In this document: positions 35,254 to 44,562 of the stretch, one piece after another
Layout of the letters: every line of letters starts with the position of its first letter
How positions within the stretch are numbered: position 1 is the stretch's first letter
Assembly (NCBI RefSeq): GCF_030407455.1
Contig: NZ_JASDDJ010000017.1
Location: 1-56,430, forward strand
DNA: 56,430 bases
Direction of reading: 5' to 3'
DNA from: Psychrobacter sp. 5A.1
GTDB lineage: Bacteria; Pseudomonadota; Gammaproteobacteria; Pseudomonadales; Moraxellaceae
Notes under the pieces: generated by a model
What the model was told of the DNA's origin: nothing
The model's database searches: none
Seen by the model: the letters and a program-made list of their open reading frames with translations, nothing else
Translations under genes and position numbers: made by a program

Positions 35254-35769
35254 ATGAAAACCACACCAAACGCTGAAAAACTACCAAATACGATAGATCC
35301 TAGCTTAGACCTCGAACAAACAAAAAAAGAATGTCAAAAGCTGGTCAAAAAACGCGCTAAGTACTCTGCTGGTGTTGCCATCGTTCCTGTGCCTTTCTTT
35401 GATGTCGCTGTGGATGCTGGCATGCTTACCCAGCTATTGCCTGATATCAGTGAGCGCTTTGGTTTAATTGAAGATCGTCAGTCAGCCGTTGATTTAGAGT
35501 CACGAGCCGTTCATTGGGGCGCTTTAAAAGACCGTACCGTTGACTTCGCAGGTCTAATGGCAACACGTGGTATCGTGAAAAAGACAGTACAAGGCTTCGG
35601 TGGTCGTATCGCTGCCAAGCAAGTGACAAAGTTTATTCCATTGGGTGGTCAAATGGTTGCAGCAACCATGGGTTATATGATTTTCAAAAAAATCGCCAAT
35701 GACCATATCAATGAATGTTACAAGTTAGCCAAAGACATTCAAACCAAGCAACACGGTAAAAACGTCTAA
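35254..35769 (+). CDS. DUF697-like small membrane-associated protein
   Basis: A 171-residue protein. LVKKRAKYSAGVAIVPVPFFDVAVDAGMLTQLLPDISERFGL resembles the DUF697 region found in GTPase-linked membrane proteins; a second amphipathic or hydrophobic stretch (FIPLGGQMVAATMGYMIFKKI) follows near the C-terminus. There is no GTPase domain. The function is unknown; it may associate with the inner membrane. AAGGAACC precedes ATG 35254, and a terminator follows. Confidence 0.65.
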   Translation: MKTTPNAEKLPNTIDPSLDLEQTKKECQKLVKKRAKYSAGVAIVPVPFFDVAVDAGMLTQLLPDISERFGLIEDRQSAVDLESRAVHWGALKDRTVDFAGLMATRGIVKKTVQGFGGRIAAKQVTKFIPLGGQMVAATMGYMIFKKIANDHINECYKLAKDIQTKQHGKNV

Positions 35770-35803
35770 AAATAGCTATAAAAATAGCTATAAAAATAGA
35801 ATA

Positions 35804-35842
35804 AAAACCAGCTTAGACCATTTGTCTTTGCTGGTTTTTTTT
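35804..35842. terminator. Terminator after the DUF697-like gene
   Basis: The stem AAAACCAGC (35804-35812) / GCTGGTTTT (35830-35838) has a 17-base loop and eight T residues. It can also serve the convergent gene ending at 35880. Three AATAGCTATAA-like units precede it (35767-35798). Confidence 0.8.
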
Positions 35843-35879
35843 CGGCTTAGCAGCGCATATATACGTTTGATTTTCCTAT

Positions 35880-36194
35880 TCAATGACAGCCTTTTTCATA
35901 ATAAACCTCCAACTCAGAATACTCCATATCGCTAACTATAATGATGTTATCAGCATATAGACGATACTTTCTAAGCATTATTTGTGCTGTTGGTTGCTTA
36001 CCCAAGTGAATGACACCCTCTTCAAGCCGAACATAGTTATCAAAACTAAATGCATCTCCCATGACTTTTGATCCAGAGCCTTTCCAATGACATTGCTGTA
36101 TATGATAATCAGACATTACATATATGCTTCTTATAAAAAACAGGCTTGGTATCAAAGCCATTAAGACACATAAGATAAGTAACTTACGATTCAT
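35880..36194 (-). CDS. Small hypothetical protein with N-terminal membrane anchor
   Basis: A 104-residue protein with an N-terminal hydrophobic helix (LLILCVLMALIPSLFFI) and a soluble domain containing two Cys (QQCHWKG and the C-terminal EKGCH), which could form a periplasmic disulfide. I recognise no family. It is convergent with the DUF697-like gene and stands alone. Confidence 0.55.
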   Translation of the reverse strand: MNRKLLILCVLMALIPSLFFIRSIYVMSDYHIQQCHWKGSGSKVMGDAFSFDNYVRLEEGVIHLGKQPTAQIMLRKYRLYADNIIIVSDMEYSELEVYYEKGCH

Positions 36195-36556
36195 ATGACA
36201 CTCAGCTTATAGTTAAAATATATTGTGACATGGTTATTTGTCGTCGGTGGTTTACTAACGATGGTTGGATAGATTGGTTATAAGGTCTACGCTTATTATC
36301 ATCCTTACGCATGGCTGGATTAACATAAAAAACAGCTTAATTTTTCTTAAGTAACTGTTGATAGTGTTATTAACGTATTTTGCTGATAATATACGACTTG
36401 CTAACAAAGAAGATATGTGTCGACTGGCAAATCTTAAAGTGTGTTGAACATTCACCATGAGTTATTATGCTGATATGGTTGAATAGTCAACATGGCTTAA
36501 AGCGTGTCATCAAACATAAACCGCGAAAATTCATAAAAATATTAAAGGAATAACCT
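36195..36556. other. Intergenic region upstream of the lipoprotein gene
   Basis: No convincing gene. A short frame starting GTG 36225 reads a hydrophobic peptide (WLFVVGGLLTMVG), meets TAG at 36270 and continues in frame to TAA 36321, perhaps a decayed small membrane protein. TGTTGAACATTCA at 36438-36450 matches part of the MITE family 2 end but lacks its start. Confidence 0.3.
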
Positions 36557-36946
36557 GTGAAAAAAATCTTGGCTTCGACAGTAATGCTAGCGACTTTTGC
36601 CTTAGCTGGATGTACGACGACAGGCGGCCTGAACAATAGTACAGGTAATGCTATCGGCACTGCAAACGAGATCGGCATGAACGTCTTCAAAGCGGCAATC
36701 GATAACCAATGCCGTAGCGAGATTGAAAAACAAAACGCGTGGCGTATTGCAAGCGTTGCCATGACTGAAGCACAACAAGAAGCGGTTCAAAGTAAGGTAT
36801 GTGGCTGTGTCAGTGAGCAAGCACCGCAGCAAGTCACGATTGTTGAACTGGGTAATGCTGCCTTTGACACTCAGTATCGCACTCAGTTGGTGGCGAGAGT
36901 CGTCGCAAAATCTCTACAAAGTTGCTATACCAGCTTTGTTAAATAA
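36557..36946 (+). CDS. Small lipoprotein of unknown function
   Basis: A 129-residue protein with a lipoprotein signal (KILASTVMLATFALAGC) and a mature part carrying four Cys (DNQCRSE, KVCGCVSE, QSCYTSF). The Cys pattern suggests disulfide bonding in the periplasm. The start is GTG 36557 with AAAGGA seven bases upstream. No family is recognised. A very strong terminator follows, so it is monocistronic. Confidence 0.7.
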   Translation: MKKILASTVMLATFALAGCTTTGGLNNSTGNAIGTANEIGMNVFKAAIDNQCRSEIEKQNAWRIASVAMTEAQQEAVQSKVCGCVSEQAPQQVTIVELGNAAFDTQYRTQLVARVVAKSLQSCYTSFVK

Positions 36947-36973
36947 GTGATTTATTAATGGCTGATAGATAAG

Positions 36974-37010
36974 AAAAAGGCTAGGTTATCTATGATAACC
37001 TAGCCTTTTT
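36974..37010 (+). terminator. Strong terminator after the lipoprotein gene
   Basis: A perfect 17-bp stem AAAAAGGCTAGGTTATC / GATAACCTAGCCTTTTT with a 3-base loop. Confidence 0.93.
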
Positions 37011-37038
37011 TATTTATAAACTAACGTGGTGAACCACT

Positions 37039-37533
37039 ATGAAACACCTGTTATTCGCTTTAACCATGGCATTGTTTGGGGCAGTTAGTGGTCATGCCCA
37101 TAGTCAAAGTGACCTGGAAGGAAAACTACGGGCCGATATCAACGCAGAATTTAATAGAAATATCTCAAAATGTGGTATAGAGGTAGATGTCGTTACTGAC
37201 TTTGGTAAGAAAAAAGAGTTTTGGCGAATCTGTCACTTAGATAACAACAACCGAATTATCAAAATAGAATCTCATAGTGAAGATACTTATTATCAAGAAG
37301 CCTATTTTGAAAGAAACGATAGTTTGGTTTATGCTGCAGAGACAGAAAGATATATGCCAAAAAACCACTTTACCCAACAAGTCTGGCATTGCGAGTTTTA
37401 CATCAGTAATGGAAAACTGGTGACTATGATGTCGCTTGGACATGGCAAAACTGAGAGGGATGACTGGGATCCAAACATTATTTTTGAGATGTATAAAGAT
37501 CGACTAAATGAGCTGAAAAGAATAAAAAAATAA
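37039..37533 (+). CDS. Secreted hypothetical protein
   Basis: A 164-residue protein with a Sec signal (HLLFALTMALFGAVSGHAHSQ) and a mature domain with three Cys. It begins only 28 bases after the strong terminator of the preceding gene, so it needs its own promoter, partly inside or overlapping that hairpin, or depends on readthrough. The context GGTGAACCACT before ATG 37039 gives a modest Shine-Dalgarno. No family is recognised. Confidence 0.6.
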   Translation: MKHLLFALTMALFGAVSGHAHSQSDLEGKLRADINAEFNRNISKCGIEVDVVTDFGKKKEFWRICHLDNNNRIIKIESHSEDTYYQEAYFERNDSLVYAAETERYMPKNHFTQQVWHCEFYISNGKLVTMMSLGHGKTERDDWDPNIIFEMYKDRLNELKRIKK

Positions 37534-37651
37534 CTATTCAAAACATCTCTCTTAAGCCGGCATGCCCATAGTCAGTTTTGATTCTCATCAGCTATAGAGC
37601 GCCTTATTTCTTGAATAAAATTCGTGATCAGCATATATCATCAATTAAATC

Positions 37652-37825
37652 TAGGGCGTGTCTTCATTTCAAAAATGGTGATAAAAATGAGATAAATTGC
37701 CGTCAAACAAGAAAAATAGCGCAGATAATATCGGGATATTAGCCAGCTGTTTGACGATGTTTGGCAAGATTTAGCCATTTTTAGCCCATTTAGAGGACTA
37801 TCGAGTGAATTGAAGACACGCCCTA
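37652..37825 (-). mobile_element. MITE family 1, copy B, in the stop codon of the gene at 37823-38206
   Basis: The element has ends GGGCGTGTCTTCA / TGAAGACACGCCC with TA at both sides. The TA on its right and the first G of the element form the TAG stop of the minus-strand gene. Deleting the element plus one TA leaves TAC TAG in frame, so the native stop was TAG. Confidence 0.9.
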
Positions 37826-38206
37826 GTATTTATCAGCCTCTGTGACAACAGCGTCATTTTTCAACGCGCCAGTGATAGGCAGCAACTGACTACGGCGAAA
37901 GTACTTGGAAGAGCTATCAACGATCTTATCTACTTCTTTGATCAAGTCATTGATGACGTCATCATAGACACCATGATACAGCTCTTTTTCGAACGCTGTA
38001 AATGGATGCTTACGCGTGGCTGAGCTGACTTCTGTCACTCCTTGCTTAGTATAAAAAATATCGACTCGACCATCACTATTCAACACACAGTTCAATAGAC
38101 CACCTTCGAGTTCCATCTCTACCCGTTCTGGCATAAAAATATAGTTATCGACATCGATGAGCTTTTTTTCTACTTCTCGTTTAAAAAATGATTTGATATC
38201 AAACAT
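37823..38206 (-). CDS. Hypothetical protein whose stop codon is the MITE B junction
   Basis: A 127-residue soluble protein starting MFDIKSFFKREVEKKL, with a sequence rich in charged residues and a motif FRRSQLLPITGALK near the end. No family is recognised; short length and lack of signal peptide point to a cytoplasmic protein. The stop TAG is made by TA plus the first base of MITE copy B. Because the pre-insertion site also reads TAG, the protein was probably not shortened. Confidence 0.6.
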   Translation of the reverse strand: MFDIKSFFKREVEKKLIDVDNYIFMPERVEMELEGGLLNCVLNSDGRVDIFYTKQGVTEVSSATRKHPFTAFEKELYHGVYDDVINDLIKEVDKIVDSSSKYFRRSQLLPITGALKNDAVVTEADKY

Positions 38207-38417
38207 AGGTACATCCCTGACTTTATAATTATAAGATATAGATATATGAGCACACCCGATTTTATGGTTATCACCCAGTATTTATCTGGGTGCTTAATGG
38301 GTCATGCGTTACTAAGTAATCTTATAAGATAGCATCAGATTATTTAAGGTACGATATGTAAAACTGCGTTTGATGTTGGTAAAAATGTGCTGTTAACTTT
38401 AACGCTAATACAGAATC

Positions 38418-38453
38418 AAAAAAGGAAGCTGCCAATCAGCAACTTCCTTTTTA
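38418..38453 (-). terminator. Terminator after the first HisC-like gene
   Basis: The stem AAAAGGAAG(c)TGC / GCA(a)CTTCCTTTT has one mismatch, a 6-base loop, and a T run on the minus strand, 28 bases after the stop of the gene starting at 39537. Confidence 0.8.
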
Positions 38454-38481
38454 TATTATCGAACCGTCTTACCTAACTTGA

Positions 38482-39537
38482 TTAAACCCAACCCTTTTCA
38501 CGAAATGATTTGAGCACCTCTACAAATACTGCCATCTCATCAGGTCTGCCAAGCGTCAAGCGATTGAAACCAGTAATAGGCGCAAACTCGCGCCCAACAG
38601 CGATGCCATGCTCGCGCATTCTATCGATATAGGTTTGCACATCACCTTTAATCTCATGGAATATAAAGCTGGCTTGTGATGGCAAATAGCGCAGACCAAG
38701 CTCATCTAATGTTTGCTCAACCAGCTGACGCGATTGATTGGCCGTGCGTAAGCTCAATGCCAAAAACTTCTCATCATCAAGCGTCGCTAACGCAGCTACG
38801 GCACCTGACAAATTGGTATTATCCAGCGAGATAAACGCCTCTAGCGTGGCAATCATTTGCGGGCTCGCAACTGCATAGCCGACACGCATGCCAGCAAGCG
38901 CACACAGTTTTGAAAACGTACGGACCACAACAATATTTTCTGAGTACTCTTCTCGTATCCATGCGATACCACTCTCAAAGCTTGGATCTGTCACGTACTC
39001 TGAATAGGCCTCATCCAATAAAAAATAATGATGGTCTGGCGCCAGCGCTACCCAGTTTTTTAATGCCTTGGTGTCGGTAATCGTCGATGTTGGATTATTA
39101 GGATTACACAGATAAAACAGGCTGATACCATCAAAGTCATCTGCCACTGTTTGCATAGCTTGTAAGTCAAAGGCATAGTTTTCGGGCGTAAGCGCTACTC
39201 TTACCACAGGCACGTCGATAGAGGTCGCATATAGCTCAGCATAAGAAAACGTTGGATGCGGCGCAATCACTTGGAATTTTTTGCCTGCTATCAATGCTTT
39301 ATTTTGTAGCATTTGAATGACAGTACGGATGTTTTCACTAGAGCCACTTCCGAGTGAAATCTGACTCTCTGTCACGCCGTTTATGTCGGCAACTTTGCTA
39401 ATCAGTGCCGCACGTTGGTCATCTGGATAACGAAAACCGATGTCTAGTGCTTCGATAATGGCTTGCTTGGCAGCATCTGACATGCCCAATGAATTTTCGT
39501 TAGAGTTTAACTCTATTAAGGTGTTGGTAAGCACCAT
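38482..39537 (-). CDS. HisC-like PLP aminotransferase, copy 1
   Basis: A 351-residue fold-type I aminotransferase like histidinol-phosphate aminotransferase: LNSNENSLGMSDAAKQAI, SLGSGSSENI, FYLCNPNNPTSTI, LLDEAYSEYV, TFSKLCALAGMRVGYA (PLP lysine) and the C-terminal RLTLGRPDEM. The frame opens at 39606, but ATG 39537 gives the same N-terminus as the paralogue. No other his genes are near, so the amino donor and product are not fixed. It is a tandem relative (roughly 60-65 percent identical by eye) of the gene at 40080-41132. Confidence 0.82.
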   Translation of the reverse strand: MVLTNTLIELNSNENSLGMSDAAKQAIIEALDIGFRYPDDQRAALISKVADINGVTESQISLGSGSSENIRTVIQMLQNKALIAGKKFQVIAPHPTFSYAELYATSIDVPVVRVALTPENYAFDLQAMQTVADDFDGISLFYLCNPNNPTSTITDTKALKNWVALAPDHHYFLLDEAYSEYVTDPSFESGIAWIREEYSENIVVVRTFSKLCALAGMRVGYAVASPQMIATLEAFISLDNTNLSGAVAALATLDDEKFLALSLRTANQSRQLVEQTLDELGLRYLPSQASFIFHEIKGDVQTYIDRMREHGIAVGREFAPITGFNRLTLGRPDEMAVFVEVLKSFREKGWV

Positions 39538-39621
39538 AAATAATACGCCTAGATTCTGTCCATTCCAAAAACTTGATGTGCAAGGGTAAGCAGTTGAGCT
39601 TAACAAGCGCGGTACTCACAC

Positions 39622-39795
39622 TAGGGCGTGCCCTCAATTCAATCGATAGTTATCTAAATGGGTTAAAAATGGCTAAATTTTGCTAAACGGCGTCAAATAG
39701 CTGACTAATATCTCGATATTATCTGCGCTATTTTCCTTGTTTGACTGCGATTTATCTCATTTTTATCACCATTTTTAAAATGAGGACACGCCCTA
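39622..39795 (+). mobile_element. MITE family 1, copy C
   Basis: Full length with ends GGGCGTGCCCTCA / TGAGGACACGCCC flanked by TA. It lies in the intergenic gap between the two HisC-like genes, in the same orientation as copies A and E. No gene is affected. Confidence 0.88.
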
Positions 39796-39975
39796 GGCTT
39801 TCTTGCTACACAATATTTTGGAATGCTATATGGATGGTGAGGTTTACACCGATATGGTAAGTGGCATTGCATCGTATTACAAGCATTCTACGCGATGAAA
39901 ACCATCATCATTCCATTATAGAATCTTTGGCATGGCCTTTTTAAAATAAAATCGATACGTTAATTCTCTTGTGCT

Positions 39976-40037
39976 AGGGCATGTCTTCAATTCAAACGAC
40001 TGTCATCTAACTGGGCTAAAAATGAGGACGCACCCTA
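39976..40037 (+). mobile_element. MITE family 1, copy D (internally deleted, 62 bp)
   Basis: The left 45 or so bases match the family, then the sequence jumps to the last 14 bases (ATGAGGACGCACCC). Both TA flanks are present. The middle has been deleted, leaving the two ends. It sits 42 bases before the stop of the second HisC-like gene. Confidence 0.8.
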
Positions 40038-40079
40038 ATAGGATAAGTGTTTCAATTTAATGATCTTTTACTGCACGAT

Positions 40080-41132
40080 TCAGACCCAGCCTTTTTCACG
40101 AAACAATCTTAATGTTTCAATAAAGACCGTCATCTCATCAGGTGTGCCAAGCGTGACACGGCTAAAGCTTTGAATAGGTGGAAACTCTCGACCCACCACA
40201 ATTCCGTGCTCGTGCATTCTCTCGATGTATACTTTTACATCACCTTTGACTTCATGAAAAATAAAGTTGGTTTGAGATGGTAAATAGCGCAGTCCCAACT
40301 CGTCCAACGTAGTTTCCACCATTTGCCTTGATTGATTGGTCGTATGCAGACTCAATGCCAAAAATGCGTTGTCATCTAACGTTGCTATCGCGGCGACAGC
40401 AGCAGACAGATTGGTGTTATCCACCGACATCAATGCCCCAATCTCTGAGGCCATTTGAGGATTGGTAATCACGTAGCCGACTCGCATGGCCGCCAGCGCA
40501 AACAGTTTTGAAAAGGTGCGAGCAACGATAAGATTGTCTGATATTCCTTGTTTTATCCACTCAATCCCGCTCTCAAAACTTGGGTCGGTCACATATCCTG
40601 AATACGCTTCATCCAATAAAAAATAATGATTGTTTGGGGCATTGGTTACCCAGTTTCTAAGCTTGGCCGTTGAGGTAATGATGCCAGTTGGGTTATTTGG
40701 ATTACAAATATAAAGTAAGCTAATGCCATCAAATGCATTGGCAATGCTCTGTAGTTCGTCAAAATCCAAATCGCAACTGTCAGGCATGAGCGGTACACTG
40801 ACCACAGGAATGCCAAGTGAGTCTGCATATAATTCTGCACAAGCAAAAGTGGGTGTTGGCGCGACCAATTGAAACGGCTGGCCAGTCTTCAATCCTTTTT
40901 GATACAACATTTGTACAACCATTCGAATGCTCTCAATGGATCCGTTACCCAGTAAAACGTGGTCTTCGGTCACCGCATTGGCCAGCGCAATCTTACCAAT
41001 CAATTTGGCTCGTTGCGCATCGGGATAGCGAAAGCTATTGTCCAAAGTATCGACAACCGCTTGTCTGGCAGACTCTGCCATGCCTAATGAGTTTTCGTTT
41101 GCGTCTAACCTTAATAAATTATCAGTATGCAT
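40080..41132 (-). CDS. HisC-like PLP aminotransferase, copy 2
   Basis: A 350-residue aminotransferase paralogous to copy 1, with all the PLP-site segments: LDANENSLGMAESARQAV, LLGNGSIESIRMV, YICNPNNPTGII, LLDEAYSGYV, TFSKLFALAAMRVGYV and VTLGTPDEM. It retains the active-site Lys. The upstream leader (AGGCGTAT..ATT before ATG) resembles that of copy 1, so the duplication included it. Start is ATG 41132 (MHTDNLLRL). Substrate unknown; histidinol phosphate is only one option. Confidence 0.82.
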   Translation of the reverse strand: MHTDNLLRLDANENSLGMAESARQAVVDTLDNSFRYPDAQRAKLIGKIALANAVTEDHVLLGNGSIESIRMVVQMLYQKGLKTGQPFQLVAPTPTFACAELYADSLGIPVVSVPLMPDSCDLDFDELQSIANAFDGISLLYICNPNNPTGIITSTAKLRNWVTNAPNNHYFLLDEAYSGYVTDPSFESGIEWIKQGISDNLIVARTFSKLFALAAMRVGYVITNPQMASEIGALMSVDNTNLSAAVAAIATLDDNAFLALSLHTTNQSRQMVETTLDELGLRYLPSQTNFIFHEVKGDVKVYIERMHEHGIVVGREFPPIQSFSRVTLGTPDEMTVFIETLRLFREKGWV

Positions 41133-41295
41133 AATTAATGATACGCCTAAATGTCAGTGGATAATAAAGTATAATTTAGTGATTCATATCATATTAAGTG
41201 GCATTTGGTATAAATACAAGTTTTGTAATAGCCAAACATTAGTTATTTATTATCATGGATAAAATCATGCTTATTTTGGCTTTAAACAATCCATA

Positions 41296-41332
41296 AAAAA
41301 GGTGAGCGGCACGATATGCCACTCACCTTTTT
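41296..41332 (-). terminator. uvrB terminator, displaced by MITE copy E
   Basis: A stem AAAAAGGTGAG(c)GGCA / TGCC(a)CTCACCTTTTT with one mismatch. On the minus strand it follows uvrB, but the 173-bp MITE E now lies between the stop and this hairpin. Confidence 0.8.
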
Positions 41333-41378
41333 ATTCAACACACACGATCAAAAGTCAGACTATGAACAGCCGCCTTAT

Positions 41379-41551
41379 TAGGGCGTGTCCTCAATTCAAT
41401 TGATCATATCTAAACGGGCTAAAAATGGCTAAATTTTGCCAAACATCGTTAAATAGCTGGTTAATATCCCGATATTATCTGCGCTATTTTCCTTGTTTGA
41501 CTGCAATTTATCTCATTTTTATCACCATTTTTAAAATGAGGACACGCCCTA
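41379..41551 (+). mobile_element. MITE family 1, copy E, in the uvrB stop codon
   Basis: Full-length 173-bp copy, identical to copy A at 8904-9076. Its right flank TA with the terminal C of the element (read on the minus strand as TAG) forms the uvrB stop. Deleting the element plus one TA gives ATC TAA, so the native uvrB stop was probably TAA. Confidence 0.93.
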
Positions 41552-43660
41552 GATTAAATGCGCTTTTAACTCTAGTACTTTGTCACGCGTTTTTGCTGCA
41601 TCCTCAAACTTCAAATCACGCGACATCTGCTTCATGAGTTTTTCAAGACGATTGATTTCTTTGGCCAGTAAATCAGGACTACGTAAGATGCTAATATCGA
41701 CATCAGGCAGATTACTCTTGATTGGAATCACTTGATTGTCATTGGCATTCTGGTCATCACCCGTATCGATTTTATCCGTAATACTACGACGCGCACCTTT
41801 CGGCGTGATGTTATGCTCTAGGTTAAACGCCACTTGTTTTTCACGGCGGCGGTCCGTTTCGTCTATCGCCTTTTGCATACTGTTGGTGATGCGATCCGCG
41901 TATAAAATGGCTTTACCATTGATATGACGCGCGGCGCGTCCGATGGTCTGAATCAAAGCACGCTCAGAACGCAAAAAGCCTTCTTTATCGGCATCAAATA
42001 TCGCGACCAACGATACCTCAGGCATATCCAAACCCTCACGCAACAGATTGATACCGACCAGTACATCATGCACGCCAGTTCGTAGCTCGTGAATGATTTG
42101 CATACGCTCGACAGTATCGATATCAGAATGCAAATATGCCACTTTGACATCGTATTCTTTGAGGTAGCTGGTTAAATCTTCTGACATGCGCTTGGTCAAC
42201 GTGGTAATCAATACACGCTCATCTTTTTCGCGGCGTTTGGTAATCTCGGATAGCACATCATCGACTTGCGTCAATACGGGACGTATCTCAATTTCAGGAT
42301 CAATCAAACCAGTCGGACGTACGACCTGCTCTACGACTTGCTCGCTGTGCTCAAGCTCATACAAGGCTGGCGTGGCACTCACGTAAATGGTTTTCGGCTT
42401 GATACGCTCCCACTCTTCAAACTTCATCGGGCGGTTGTTCATCGCACTTGGTAGACGAAATCCGTAATTGACCAAGTTTTCTTTACGTGATCTATCACCT
42501 TTATACATCGCGCCAATTTGCGAAACGGTCACGTGTGACTCATCGAGGAACAGCAACGCATCTTCTGGAATATAATCAAACAACGTCGGCGGTGCTTCTC
42601 CTGATGGACGGCCAGACAGATGCTGCGAGTAGTTTTCGATGCCATTACAGTAGCCGAGCTGCTGTATCATCTCAAGATCATACTGGGTACGCTCTTTGAG
42701 ACGCTGTGCTTCAATCAACTTATTGTTTTCACGGAAATATTCCAATCGTGGCTCTAGCTCCGCACGAATGGTATGACTGGCCGCTTCTAGTTTATTGCGC
42801 GGTGTCACATAATGTGATTTTGGATAAATGGTAATACGTGGCACGCTACGTACGGTCTTACCCGTTAATGGATCGAACCAAGTGATTTTCTCCACTTCAT
42901 TGTCAAATAAATGTACTCGAACGGCCAATTGCTCAGATTCAGCTGGATAGATATCTAGCAGCTCACCACGCAAGCGATACGTACCACGGCCAAAATCCAA
43001 TTCGTTACGCATATATTGCATTTCAACTAGACGCTTAATCGTCGCCGTACGATCTATGTTATCGCCCACGACCACATGCAGTAGCATTTTTAGATAGCTT
43101 TCAGGATCACCCAAACCATAGATACAAGATACTGACGCCACGATAATCGCATCACGGCGCTCTAGTAAGGCACGCGTGGCTGACAGACGCATCTGATCGA
43201 TATGATCGTTGATGGCACTGTCTTTTTCGATAAAAGTATCACTCGCCGCTACATAAGCCTCAGGCTGATAATAATCATAATAACTGACGAAGTACTCAAC
43301 CGCATTGTTAGGAAAGAATGATTTAAACTCACCATATAGCTGAGCGGCAAGGGTTTTATTATGCGCCATGATAATGGTTGGACGCTGAGTTTCAGCGATG
43401 ACCTTTGCCATGGTATACGTCTTACCAGAACCCGTCACACCTAGTAGCAACTGCTCATCCATGCCCGAATTGATACCGTTGACCAGTTTTTTGATGGCTT
43501 GCGGCTGATCGCCTGCTGGCTCAAAATCCGTGACCATCTCAAAGGCACGACTCGATATTTGCGTCCCTGACGCATTGACACCACTGATTTCAGCTTCACC
43601 TTGGAGCTGAGTGGCCAATTGATTTAACTGACGCGATGAGCGCGGTTCAGGCATACGCAT
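41549..43660 (-). CDS. uvrB: Excinuclease ABC subunit B
   Basis: UvrB is the helicase-like damage-verification subunit of nucleotide excision repair. Walker A is [12 protein letters not shown], and the beta-hairpin [11 protein letters not shown], helicase motif [13 protein letters not shown] and [17 protein letters not shown] are all present; the C-terminal UVR motif ([23 protein letters not shown]) is intact. The frame opens at 43813 but ATG 43660 ([10 protein letters not shown]) with AGGAAG upstream gives 703 residues. The last codon is followed directly by MITE copy E, which supplies part of the TAG stop. Confidence 0.95.
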   Translation of the reverse strand: MRMPEPRSSRQLNQLATQLQGEAEISGVNASGTQISSRAFEMVTDFEPAGDQPQAIKKLVNGINSGMDEQLLLGVTGSGKTYTMAKVIAETQRPTIIMAHNKTLAAQLYGEFKSFFPNNAVEYFVSYYDYYQPEAYVAASDTFIEKDSAINDHIDQMRLSATRALLERRDAIIVASVSCIYGLGDPESYLKMLLHVVVGDNIDRTATIKRLVEMQYMRNELDFGRGTYRLRGELLDIYPAESEQLAVRVHLFDNEVEKITWFDPLTGKTVRSVPRITIYPKSHYVTPRNKLEAASHTIRAELEPRLEYFRENNKLIEAQRLKERTQYDLEMIQQLGYCNGIENYSQHLSGRPSGEAPPTLFDYIPEDALLFLDESHVTVSQIGAMYKGDRSRKENLVNYGFRLPSAMNNRPMKFEEWERIKPKTIYVSATPALYELEHSEQVVEQVVRPTGLIDPEIEIRPVLTQVDDVLSEITKRREKDERVLITTLTKRMSEDLTSYLKEYDVKVAYLHSDIDTVERMQIIHELRTGVHDVLVGINLLREGLDMPEVSLVAIFDADKEGFLRSERALIQTIGRAARHINGKAILYADRITNSMQKAIDETDRRREKQVAFNLEHNITPKGARRSITDKIDTGDDQNANDNQVIPIKSNLPDVDISILRSPDLLAKEINRLEKLMKQMSRDLKFEDAAKTRDKVLELKAHLI

Positions 43661-43788
43661 AATGGCTTTCTTCCTAATTCTTATAATGAGGTAAGGTTTA
43701 TAACAATATGGGGTCTGAATGTCGGTTTTTAAAGGACAAGAATGAGACTTACTGTATGGCTGAAACGCTGTTAATTCGTACAGAAAAT

Positions 43789-43961
43789 TTGGGCGTATCA
43801 TCAATGAGCACATTGATACATTCGGTGGTATTAAAACGGCTGAATTTTGCCAAACATCATCAAAAGTTTAAGAATGTCTCGATATTATCTGCGCTATCTT
43901 CCTTGTTCGACGGCCATTTATTACACTTTTATGGCCATTTTTAAAATGAGAACACGCCCTA
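43789..43961 (+). mobile_element. MITE family 1, copy F (degenerate)
   Basis: The left end reads GGGCGTATCATCA and the right end TGAGAACACGCCC; the middle is recognisable but has many changes. The left flank is TT rather than TA. It is an old insertion just upstream of uvrB. Confidence 0.8.
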
Positions 43962-43987
43962 TAGATTTTAAAATAAAATGTATAAAT

Positions 43988-44027
43988 TAGGGTCTGTTGA
44001 ACATTCAAATATTAGGGCTGCTGATTG
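43988..44027 (+). mobile_element. MITE family 2, lone end
   Basis: Forty bases starting TAGGGTCTGTTGAACATTCA match the reverse complement of the right end of the 329-bp copy at 21128-21456. The rest of the element is absent. Confidence 0.75.
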
Positions 44028-44109
44028 ATAAGTATTGCGAATAAAGGTAGCAATTGAGATGATTAGTAAATATGATAATATTTTATGACAGCTCAGGTTT
44101 GATAGCTCT

Positions 44110-44562
44110 ATGCAACTTATTCTGTTTATTGGCATCCAAGGTGCTGGAAAATCTACCTTTTATCAGCGCCAATTTTTTCATAGCCATCTGCGCTTAAACA
44201 AAGATATGCTCAATACCAATCACCGATTACAGCGGCTGTTTGAAGCTTGTCTTGCCAGCAAAACTCAAGTAGTAGTGGATAAGACCAATGCCACATCGGC
44301 AGAGCGTGCCGACTATATCCACGCGGCAAAAGCGGCAAATTTTGCAGTTATTGCCTATTACTTTGATTGTCCATTTAAAGACGCCTTAGCACGTAATAAC
44401 AATCGCACAGGCAAAGCGAAAGTTCCTGAGATTGGCGTCAAAGGTACGGCTAAGAAGATGCAACACCCCCGCTTTGAAGAAGGTTTTGATAAAATATTTA
44501 CTGTAACGGTCAGCCATGATAATTTTCGTATTAAAGAAAACTTGGAAAATCCAGTTTACTAG
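44110..44562 (+). CDS. Small P-loop kinase (polynucleotide-kinase-like)
   Basis: A 150-residue protein with Walker A GIQGAGKST, then LRLNKDML, VVVDKTNATSAERADYI and DCPFKDALARNNNR. These follow the P-loop/kinase layout of the 5'-kinase part of polynucleotide kinases (the DxTN..R..YI segment is typical). It could phosphorylate RNA or a small molecule. The adjacent Thg1-like gene favours an RNA-repair role, but this is inference. Its TAG stop is TA plus the first G of MITE copy G; the pre-insertion site reads TAC TAA, so the protein end is native. Confidence 0.78.
   Translation: MQLILFIGIQGAGKSTFYQRQFFHSHLRLNKDMLNTNHRLQRLFEACLASKTQVVVDKTNATSAERADYIHAAKAANFAVIAYYFDCPFKDALARNNNRTGKAKVPEIGVKGTAKKMQHPRFEEGFDKIFTVTVSHDNFRIKENLENPVY

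Noticed and set aside
36438..36450. TGTTGAACATTCA matching the inside of the MITE family 2 end
   Set aside because: The outer end is missing and the match is 13 bases; too short to call an element.
38272..38292. Hairpin CACCCAG / CTGGGTG with a 7-base loop
   Set aside because: It has no T run and lies upstream of a minus-strand gene, so it is not a terminator; no regulator could be assigned.
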